Source of the DNA: Fidelibacterota bacterium
GTDB taxonomy: Bacteria; Pseudomonadota; Alphaproteobacteria; Rhodospirillales; Rhodospirillaceae
Assembly (NCBI GenBank): GCA_947475295.1
Contig: CANJLF010000009.1
Location: forward strand, 1-64,000
Reading direction: 5' to 3'
DNA length: 64,000 nt
Shown here: positions 56,128-62,882 of the stretch, piece after piece
Layout of the letters: the number at the start of each line of letters is the position of its first letter
Numbering within the stretch: the first letter of the stretch is position 1
The notes under the pieces: model-generated
Seen by the model: only the letters and a program-made list of their open reading frames with translations
What the model was told of the DNA's origin: nothing
Databases searched by the model: none
Position numbers and translations under genes: made by a program

Positions 56128-56350
56128 AAAGGCAGAGAAAATTCGCGCGTGCGTAGCGTCGCCCAGATCCGTCGACCCATGATTTCCCCCTCTTGTTCCG
56201 GCTCAGCGACGCCAAGCACGCCCTGCACAATCCTAAACCTAAAGCCATGCCGGTCCATCTCCTTCCGCAAGGATAACGGCATCCGATGGCCGTCGCCTCG
56301 GGTGCTCCCTAACACATTGAATTTATTTAAAGAAAATGAATTTGTGGGCG
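56128..56350. other. Gap between TonB remnant and tRNA-Ser
   Basis: The first about 45 bp resemble the sequence after the intact receptor gene. The rest has a minus-strand open frame (to about 56330, with SLRKEMDRHGFRFRIVQG) that I cannot assign; its 5' part runs into the tRNA region. It may be a fragment of another gene. Confidence 0.4.
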
Positions 56351-56440
56351 TGGCGGAAGGGGTGAGATTCGAACTCACGGAGAGCTTACACCCTCGCCGG
56401 TTTTCAAGACCGGTGCCTTAAACCACTCGGCCACCCTTCC
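56351..56440 (-). tRNA. tRNA-Ser (anticodon TGA)
   Basis: Class II tRNA on the minus strand. The acceptor GGAAGGG pairs with CCCTTCC, the anticodon stem CCGGT/ACCGG encloses CTTGAAA (anticodon TGA), and a long variable arm follows. The T arm is GTGAG-TTCGAAT-CTCAC, the discriminator G, and an encoded CCA ends the gene at 56351. It borders the accessory block; no integrase or att duplication was seen. Confidence 0.97.
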
Positions 56441-56566
56441 GGAACGCGTGCAGCTTATAGCAAACTTCCGGGGCACATTTGAAAGAGTGTTTTTGATCAC
56501 GCCGAACGTGTAGAAAAAAGCCCTAAGGCCCGGAAGATGGGCGCGGGGACTTGGAGACTTATTGTT

Positions 56567-57460
56567 ATGGCTGCGCATTCCGGCACACCTCCTGTCATCG
56601 GCGTGATTGGCGGATCGGGCATTTACGATCTCGACGGGCTCACCAACAAAACCTGGCGGAAAGTCACGACCCCCTTCGGCGATCCGTCCGACGATCTGCT
56701 CCACGGTGAGCTCAGCGGCCAGAAGATGGTCTTTCTGCCGCGTCATGGGCGCGGCCACAAGCGCTCGCCCTCGGACCTCAATTACCGGGCCAATATCTGC
56801 GCGCTCAAGATGTCCGGCGTGACGGAAATTCTGTCCTTAAGCGCCTGCGGGTCCTTGAAAGAGGAACTGGCGCCGGGAACCTTTGTCATCGCCGACCAAT
56901 TCATCGACCGCACCTTCGCGCGGGAAAAATCCTTCTTTGAGCCGGGCCTGGTCGCCCACGTCTCCATGGCCCATCCGGTGTGCGGACGATTGGGCGAGGG
57001 GATCGCCGCTGCGGCCGCCGCGCTCAAAATTCCACATGTGCGGGGCGGCACGTACCTGACCATGGAAGGCCCGCAGTTTTCCACGCTGGCGGAATCCGAG
57101 CTCTATCGCAGCTGGGGCTGTGACGTCATTGGCATGACCAACATGCCCGAAGCCAAACTCGCCCGCGAAGCCGAGATGTGTTACGCCACCATCGCCATGG
57201 TCACCGACTATGACTGCTGGCACGAAGACCACGGCGCAGTGACGGTGGACCAGATCGTGCGTGTTCTTTTGGCCAATGCCGACAAAGCACGAGAATTGGT
57301 AAAAGCGATCACGCCGACGCTACAGCACCGTGTGTATCCCTGTGACCGCGGCTGTCACCACGCCCTGGATTCTGCCATCATCACGTCACCCGACGCGCGC
57401 GACCAGGCCGTCGTCAAGAAGCTGGCGCCGATTATCGGGCGCGTTCTGCCGGCGGCTTAA
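56567..57460 (+). CDS. mtnP: S-methyl-5'-thioadenosine phosphorylase
   Basis: Splits methylthioadenosine with phosphate into adenine and methylthioribose-1-phosphate in methionine salvage. The 297-aa protein shows IGVIGGSGIYDLDGL with the phosphate-site region, FLPRHGRGHKRSPSDLNYRAN, the TYLTMEGPQFSTLAES block and IGMTNMPEAKLAREAEMCYA. ATG 56567 after TTGGAGACTT was chosen; a start at 56537 adds 10 residues without match. mtnA follows in the same direction, so the first two salvage enzymes are encoded together. Confidence 0.96.
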   Translation: MAAHSGTPPVIGVIGGSGIYDLDGLTNKTWRKVTTPFGDPSDDLLHGELSGQKMVFLPRHGRGHKRSPSDLNYRANICALKMSGVTEILSLSACGSLKEELAPGTFVIADQFIDRTFAREKSFFEPGLVAHVSMAHPVCGRLGEGIAAAAAALKIPHVRGGTYLTMEGPQFSTLAESELYRSWGCDVIGMTNMPEAKLAREAEMCYATIAMVTDYDCWHEDHGAVTVDQIVRVLLANADKARELVKAITPTLQHRVYPCDRGCHHALDSAIITSPDARDQAVVKKLAPIIGRVLPAA

Positions 57461-57476
57461 GGAGGCGGGAAAATTA

Positions 57477-57539
57477 ATGATTGCATCAGATCCAATTGTT
57501 AATACGCCTTCCGCAGAACGTGAGGCAACGCGCCTATGA
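57477..57539 (+). CDS. Possible 20-residue leader peptide upstream of mtnA
   Basis: A 20-codon frame starts at ATG 57477, about 11 bases after AGGAGG (57460-57465), and its TGA overlaps the mtnA ATG (ATGA). The peptide (MIASDPIVNTPS, then AEREATRL) is soluble and unremarkable. mtnA itself has no clear ribosome-binding site just ahead, so translation may be handed over from this frame. Confidence 0.4.
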   Translation: MIASDPIVNTPSAEREATRL

Positions 57540-58639
57540 AGATTGACGGACGCCCCTATCGGACTATTTGGCTGGCCGACGACGGCCGGCGCGTTCAGGT
57601 CATCGACCAGAGGCGATTGCCCTTCGAATTCGCGGTCGTAACGCTCGCCACCGTGGCCGAGGCCGCCGAGGCCATCCGCAACATGACCGTCCGAGGCGCG
57701 CCGCTGATCGGTGCGACCGCGGCCTATGGCATGGCGCTGGCCATGAAAGCCGATCCGTCGGATATGCATCTAAACCAGTCCTTGGCGCTCTTGCGCGCTG
57801 CCCGCCCAACGGCCGTGAATTTGGCCTGGGCGCTTGAAGAAATGCGCAGCTGTTTAATGCCGTTGGAACCTAAAAGCCGCGCGGATGCGGCGTATAAACG
57901 GGCGGCGGTTATTTGCGACGAAGATGTCGCCCAATGCCGGGCCATTGGCGAGCACGGACATAAGATCATCGCCCGGTTATGGGAAGGCCTGAATCGGAAT
58001 AGCGCCATTGATATTTTGACACATTGCAATGCGGGATGGCTGGCCTGCGTCGATTGGGGAACCGCGCTGGCCCCGATCTATGCGGCTCACGACGCCGGCA
58101 TCCCCGTACATGTTTGGGTGGATGAAACGCGTCCGCGCAACCAAGGCGCATCGCTTACCGCATATGAGTTGAAATCGCACGGCGTGCCGCACACGGTGAT
58201 TGCAGACAACACGGGCGGTCACCTTATGCAGCACGACCGGGTGCAAATGGTCATCGTTGGCAGCGATCGCACCACAGCTCACGGCGATGTCTGCAATAAG
58301 GTCGGCACATATCTGAAGGCGCTCGCGGCACATGATAACGGCGTGCCGTTTTATGTGGCGCTGCCCTCAACAACCATCGACTGGTCGCTTCAGAATGGCG
58401 CGGATATTCCCATTGAGGAGCGGGATGCACGCGAGTTGACGCATATCACCGGGCGCAATGCCGCCGGCGTCTGCGAAACCGTACAGATCGTGCCAGATGG
58501 AAGTCCGGGACTGAACATCGCTTTTGATGTCACGCCGTCGCGCTACGTCACCGGACTGATCACGGAACGTGGTGTCTGCAAAGCCAGCCGCGAAGGATTG
58601 CTCGGTTTGTACCCCGAGCGGCGATCCGCGGCGGAATAG
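57536..58639 (+). CDS. mtnA: S-methyl-5-thioribose-1-phosphate isomerase
   Basis: Second step of methionine salvage: converts methylthioribose-1-phosphate to the ribulose form. The 367-aa protein has MTVRGAPLIGATAAYGMA, the catalytic Cys in NAGWLACVDWGTALAP and the catalytic Asp in IVGSDRTTAHGDVCNKVGTY. It ends at normal family length and is convergent with the FkbM gene, 7 bp away. Later salvage genes are not in the window. Confidence 0.96.
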   Translation: MKIDGRPYRTIWLADDGRRVQVIDQRRLPFEFAVVTLATVAEAAEAIRNMTVRGAPLIGATAAYGMALAMKADPSDMHLNQSLALLRAARPTAVNLAWALEEMRSCLMPLEPKSRADAAYKRAAVICDEDVAQCRAIGEHGHKIIARLWEGLNRNSAIDILTHCNAGWLACVDWGTALAPIYAAHDAGIPVHVWVDETRPRNQGASLTAYELKSHGVPHTVIADNTGGHLMQHDRVQMVIVGSDRTTAHGDVCNKVGTYLKALAAHDNGVPFYVALPSTTIDWSLQNGADIPIEERDARELTHITGRNAAGVCETVQIVPDGSPGLNIAFDVTPSRYVTGLITERGVCKASREGLLGLYPERRSAAE

Positions 58640-58646
58640 AAATCAC

Positions 58647-59438
58647 TCATCGCCCCATTGCGCGTTTTAGTTTGATCGATGCTATTAATTGCATGTTCTC
58701 CGCGCGGAGCTGACTGCGCCGGTCGGAGACGGCTTCCAGGACCTCCGCCTGCTGCTGCTTGGAGCGGAGCGGACTCTTGCCTCTGAAATCGAAACGGTTG
58801 GCGATAAAAACCGCATAGAACTGATACAGCGTCGCGTCGCTGCCACGGTGAGACATACGCACGATATCAAAGAGCGAAAAATCCCGTTCCGCGAGGAATT
58901 TGTAAATCTCCAGAAACTGGGGGCCGGGGGCATTGCGTACGGGGCTCTCGATCAACAAACCGCAAGTCTCGCGCAGGGTTTCTTTGCCGCCGCGCAGGAC
59001 GCCCATTTCCGCGCCCTCGACGTCGAGCTTGATGAAAGACGGTCCCTTCACACCAGCCTCCGTGCATAAACTATCGAGCGTGCGGCATGGCAGCTCCAGG
59101 GTGCCTTCGCCGGCGTTCATGTGCGCGGCGGTCGAAAGCCAATACTCATGCTTGGGCGCGCTGACCCGGATGGTGCCGTTGCGTTCGCCGACCGCCGTGA
59201 TGCGATAGGGCTCGCCCAACATGGCGTCGATGCGCGCGAGGCTGGGAGCGTAGGTTTCCTGGGCGTCGATATTAAAAAGCCGTAAGCCCGGATTGACGGC
59301 ATCCAGCACCGTTAAGGCAAAGGTGCCGTCGGCGGCGCCGACATCGATGAAGGTGGTCACCGGCACGCCGTTATTGACCATGATGATCAGCGGCGTGATG
59401 AGCGTATCGCGGCCGAATTGGTTGGCGGGTTCGCTCAT
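58647..59438 (-). CDS. FkbM-family methyltransferase
   Basis: A 263-aa SAM-dependent methyltransferase with TTFIDVGAADGTFALTVLD (motif I), LRLFNIDAQE and the FkbM hallmark SFIKLDVEGAEMGVLRGG. A Lys/Arg/Gln-rich helical tail ends the protein. It starts 10 bp after the ABC permease gene and is the last gene of a tight five-gene minus-strand run that begins with an adenylate cyclase. The link between these functions is not obvious. Confidence 0.88.
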   Translation of the reverse strand: MSEPANQFGRDTLITPLIIMVNNGVPVTTFIDVGAADGTFALTVLDAVNPGLRLFNIDAQETYAPSLARIDAMLGEPYRITAVGERNGTIRVSAPKHEYWLSTAAHMNAGEGTLELPCRTLDSLCTEAGVKGPSFIKLDVEGAEMGVLRGGKETLRETCGLLIESPVRNAPGPQFLEIYKFLAERDFSLFDIVRMSHRGSDATLYQFYAVFIANRFDFRGKSPLRSKQQQAEVLEAVSDRRSQLRAENMQLIASIKLKRAMGR

Positions 59439-59448
59439 GAGGATTCCA

Positions 59449-60234
59449 TTATATGGATTCTACTGGGCGGGCGCTCTCGTGCCAATGCCGCAGAAGACGC
59501 CGCGACAAGACATCGAGTGCGATGTAGAGGATGAAGCCGGCGGCGCTGAGCAAGGCGAAACATGCCAGCGCCCGCGCCAATTCGAGACGGTAGCTGGCCT
59601 CCAGAAGACGTGAGGCGAGGCCCGAGCGCGCGCCGGAAGTGCCCGCGACCATTTCCGCGACTACCGTGCCGATCAAGGCAAGGCCGCCACTGATGCGCAG
59701 GCCGCCGAGGAAATAGGGCAGGGCGCTGGGTGCCAGAAGCCGCAACACGGTTTGTCCGCGGCTCGCGCCATACAAGCGAAACAAATCCTTTAAATTCGGG
59801 TCGGCGCTTTTCAGACCCAGCAATGTATTGGAGATGATCGGAAACACCGCCGCCATCCAGGCCAGGATCAGAAGCACAATAAAAACGTTGTTCACCCAGA
59901 TGATCACAAAGGGCGCCACCGTAACGATGGGCGTGACTTGCAGGAACACCGCGTAAGGAAACAGCGTCTGCTCGGCGAGCTTCGACTGCGCCAGCAGAAG
60001 GGCGATGCCCGCCCCGGTGACGGCCGCCAATATCAGCGCGGCGATGGTGACTTCCAGCGTAACGCTCAAGGCCTGCAGCAGTTCGGGTCCGCTCTCCCAC
60101 AGCGCGGCCATGATGGTCAAGGGGCCCGGCAAAATGTAGGGCGGAATCTCATTGAGGCGTACGGCGAGTTCCCACAGCGTCAGCACAAGCGCGCCGAACG
60201 CGGCGGGCAGCAGTGCCTGGGCAATGCGCGTCAT
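59449..60234 (-). CDS. ABC importer permease (SsuC/TauC/ThiX-like)
   Basis: A 261-aa inner-membrane protein with about six hydrophobic segments and the EAA-type loop (DLFRLYGASRGQTVLRLLAPSALP split around Gly). It is the permease of an importer of the nitrate/sulfonate/thiamine-precursor type. ATG 60234 overlaps the TGA of the ATPase gene (ATGA), so they are coupled; an open frame 18 codons longer has no match. Confidence 0.9.
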   Translation of the reverse strand: MTRIAQALLPAAFGALVLTLWELAVRLNEIPPYILPGPLTIMAALWESGPELLQALSVTLEVTIAALILAAVTGAGIALLLAQSKLAEQTLFPYAVFLQVTPIVTVAPFVIIWVNNVFIVLLILAWMAAVFPIISNTLLGLKSADPNLKDLFRLYGASRGQTVLRLLAPSALPYFLGGLRISGGLALIGTVVAEMVAGTSGARSGLASRLLEASYRLELARALACFALLSAAGFILYIALDVLSRRLLRHWHESARPVESI

Positions 60235-60995
60235 GACGCAGCCTGTGTGAGGAAAGCATCGCCGAGTGCGCTCGTCACGCGGGCGCATTGATCGGCAAAA
60301 GCATGGCCGAGCCGCAGGGCGGCATCACGCTGCGGCGGCAGATCGACGGCCAGATCGGCGACGATGCGTCCCGGGCGCGGTGACATGACGACCACCCGCT
60401 CCGACAGAAACACGGCTTCACGGATGGAATGGGTGACGAACAGGATGGTCCAGCGGTTCCGCTGCCAAAGTTCAAGCAGATCGTCATTGAGCTTGAAGCG
60501 CGTGAACTCGTCGAGGGCGGCGAAGGGCTCGTCCATCAGCAGAAGTCGGGGACCGTTGACAATGGCGCGGGCGATGGACACGCGCATCTTCATGCCGCCG
60601 GAGAGTTCGCGGGGATAAGCGGCCGCGAAACCACCAAGGCCCACGCGCGCGACGGCATCGCTGACTCGTGCTGCCACTTCGGCATCGGCAACGCTGGCCA
60701 GGCGCAAGGGCAGGGCGATGTTCTCCGCCGTCGTCGCCCAGGGCATGAGCGTGGCCTCCTGAAAAACAAAGCCCGTGGCCAGCGGTGTCGCAGTCGCCGC
60801 GCGCGCGATCCGACCCGACGTCGGCGGTGTCAAACCGGCGATTAGGCGCAGCAAGGTTGATTTACCGCAGCCCGAAGGTCCGACAACACTGGTGAAGCTG
60901 CCTTCGGCGATAGATAAATCCGTCGCAGCCAGGGCGGCCGTTCCGGTGGAGAATATCTTGCTGACTCCGGCGAGAACAACGGCCGGATCGTTCAA
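60231..60995 (-). CDS. ABC importer ATPase (SsuB/TauB/ThiZ-like)
   Basis: A 254-aa ATP-binding subunit: Walker A GPSGCGKSTLL (about 37-47), Q-loop FVFQEATLMPW, signature LSGGMKMR, Walker B LLLMDEPFAALDEFTR and H-loop FVTHSIREA. The TTG start overlaps the TGA stop of the binding-protein gene (TTGA), showing coupled translation. It energises the neighbouring permease. Confidence 0.93.
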   Translation of the reverse strand: MNDPAVVLAGVSKIFSTGTAALAATDLSIAEGSFTSVVGPSGCGKSTLLRLIAGLTPPTSGRIARAATATPLATGFVFQEATLMPWATTAENIALPLRLASVADAEVAARVSDAVARVGLGGFAAAYPRELSGGMKMRVSIARAIVNGPRLLLMDEPFAALDEFTRFKLNDDLLELWQRNRWTILFVTHSIREAVFLSERVVVMSPRPGRIVADLAVDLPPQRDAALRLGHAFADQCARVTSALGDAFLTQAAS

Positions 60996-61972
60996 CGCTT
61001 GGCTCCCGCACCAACACCTTTGCCGACGAAGGCCAGGGTGTAAGCTTGGCGGTAATCCATGCCGACGGGGTACAAACCGTCGGCCGCCATGAGATCAAAA
61101 AAGGCCTTCCAGCGCGCGTCGTTCATGGCGCCGATGCCACCGGTTGCCGCATCGCCTGACTCAACGATCCCGTAGGCTTTGAGCTTGTCACGGCCATAGG
61201 CCAGCAGTTCGTCGGTCATGTCGGGATTGTCGCGTTTGATCAGGGCATGGGCCGGCGCTGGATCGCCGTTCAGGTAGCTTGCCCAGCCCGCGATGCTGGC
61301 ATCGACAAAGCGCTGCACCACATCAGGCTGCGTACCAACCATCTTGCGTGATGTCACAATCAATGAGGCGTAACTGGTGTAACCCGCATCGGACAGCAGC
61401 ATGACCACCGGCTTTTTGCCGCTGCGCTCAATCTGAAAGGGCTCGCTGGTGACATAGCCTTGCTGGATCGCCTTGGGATCGGCCAGAAACGGCGCGAGAT
61501 TGAACGTGTAAGGCGCGATCTGATCGTCGGCGAAACCATACTTTGATTTCAGAAAGCGCCAGAAGCCGATGCGCGTGTCGGGCGAGATCATGATCTTCTG
61601 GCCCTTGAGGGCGGCAATCGTATCGTGGCCCTGACCGGCGTGGGCGATCAGCACGGCGGGGTCTTTCTGGAACATGCTGGCGACCGCGACCACCGGCACT
61701 TTCTGGTCGACGAAGTTGAGCGGGATAAATGAATTGGGCGCGACGCTGATGTCGAGCTTACCAGCCGCCAGAAGCTGGGAGTGATTGACCTGCGGACCAC
61801 CTTGACGGATCGTCACCTCAAGCCCGGCCTTGGCGTAAAGGCCGGTGGCGAGCGCTTGATAGTAACCGCCGTGTTCGGCTTCAGCACGCCAGTCGGTGCC
61901 GAGGGTAAGCTTCTCGGCGGCGAGGGCGTTGCTCGCGATCAGAAACAGAAGCGAGAAGAGGACCGAGCGCAC
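60992..61972 (-). CDS. ABC importer substrate-binding protein (NMT1/THI5-like)
   Basis: A 326-aa periplasmic binding protein. GTG 61972 lies one base after the stop of the cyclase gene and begins a signal peptide (VRSVLFSLLFLIASNALAAE). The mature part shows LTLGTDWRAEAEHGGYYQAL and GLYAKAGLEVTIRQGGP, the pattern of NMT1/THI5-like proteins such as ThiY or RibY. These bind pyrimidine thiamine precursors or flavins, so a vitamin-type ligand is likely but unproven. No thi or rib genes or riboswitch are adjacent. Confidence 0.88.
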   Translation of the reverse strand: MRSVLFSLLFLIASNALAAEKLTLGTDWRAEAEHGGYYQALATGLYAKAGLEVTIRQGGPQVNHSQLLAAGKLDISVAPNSFIPLNFVDQKVPVVAVASMFQKDPAVLIAHAGQGHDTIAALKGQKIMISPDTRIGFWRFLKSKYGFADDQIAPYTFNLAPFLADPKAIQQGYVTSEPFQIERSGKKPVVMLLSDAGYTSYASLIVTSRKMVGTQPDVVQRFVDASIAGWASYLNGDPAPAHALIKRDNPDMTDELLAYGRDKLKAYGIVESGDAATGGIGAMNDARWKAFFDLMAADGLYPVGMDYRQAYTLAFVGKGVGAGAKR

Positions 61973-61973
61973 C

Positions 61974-62735
61974 TCAGATCTTGAATACGCCGCCCGGAGC
62001 GCCGGCAGCGGGCGCCGCAGCTGCCGCACCTTTGCCGCCCGCGGCGGCTTTGCCTGCAGCAGCGGGCGCCGCAGCGCCGGGTTTGGCGACCTTTTGCGAA
62101 GCGGCTTCTTCCAGCGGGAACACTTTGAACAACTCCGGCGGGTTGGCGATGTTCTTCATGGGCAAGCGGCCCATGGAGGCAAAGTGCGCCGGAACCTTGT
62201 TGCGCACCGCATTGACGATGGCGTCCGATACCGCGATGCCGTCCGGATCGGCTTTGGGCTCGATACGCGCGGCGATGTTCACGCCTTCGCCGAACACGTC
62301 GGTGCCGGTGTGAATGACTTCGCCCATGTGCAAGCCAATGCGGATGTGGAACTGATCGTCGGCCGGTTTGCCCTTGTTGTATTCGCCTATGCCCTTTTGG
62401 CAATCCATGGCGCACTGAACGCCATTCTCGGCCGAGCGAAAGCGCACCATGAAGGCGTCGCCGATGGTCTTGATGACGGTGCCGCGGTTGCGCACGATCT
62501 GGTTGCGCATGATTTCGTTGTGGATGCCGAGCTTCTTCACCATGGCGGCTTCGTTGGCGCCCATCTGCTTCGAGTAGCCGACGATATCGGTGAACATGAT
62601 GGCGGTCAGCTGACGTTTAGGATTTTTGGAGGAGCCTTCCTCCATCCCTTCCAACTCGGCGTCGCTCTCCTGGACCTTATTCAGATCCACCGTCGCCTGG
62701 CTCGCATAGCTGTTAAAAGTGCCTTCTTCCGCCAT
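61974..62735 (-). CDS. Class III adenylate/guanylate cyclase
   Basis: A 253-aa soluble protein with one cyclase domain (about residues 45-200): IMFTDIVGYSKQM with the first metal Asp, IKTIGDAFMVRF with the second, HIRIGLHMGEVIHTG and VFGEGVNIAARIEP with the transition-state Asn/Arg. An Ala/Gly/Pro-rich tail (about 210-250) is low-complexity. No membrane, GAF or PAS domain. ATG 62735 was chosen over a start 26 codons earlier. It is the first gene of the ABC importer operon. A cyclic-nucleotide-binding protein is encoded at 12655-14235. Confidence 0.9.
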   Translation of the reverse strand: MAEEGTFNSYASQATVDLNKVQESDAELEGMEEGSSKNPKRQLTAIMFTDIVGYSKQMGANEAAMVKKLGIHNEIMRNQIVRNRGTVIKTIGDAFMVRFRSAENGVQCAMDCQKGIGEYNKGKPADDQFHIRIGLHMGEVIHTGTDVFGEGVNIAARIEPKADPDGIAVSDAIVNAVRNKVPAHFASMGRLPMKNIANPPELFKVFPLEEAASQKVAKPGAAAPAAAGKAAAGGKGAAAAAPAAGAPGGVFKI

Positions 62736-62882
62736 ACCCACCAACCCCCGTTGATCCCAGCGGGAGTTCCTTAAGAAAGGCCCCGCCGCCGAAACTTTAG
62801 CCGAAAGACCCAATCAATGCCACAGCTTGCCTTGGTAACGCCGCCGCTGGAAATGCCGCCGCACAGCGATTAAAAGGGTGCC

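Noticed and set aside
56118-56378. 86-codon minus-strand frame before tRNA-Ser
   Set aside because: Its first part is encoded by the tRNA gene, and the rest could not be tied to a family.
56351-56440. tRNA-Ser as an integration site for the accessory block
   Set aside because: No integrase gene, no duplicated tRNA 3' end and no att-like direct repeat were found; the receptor-end repeats explain the boundary better.
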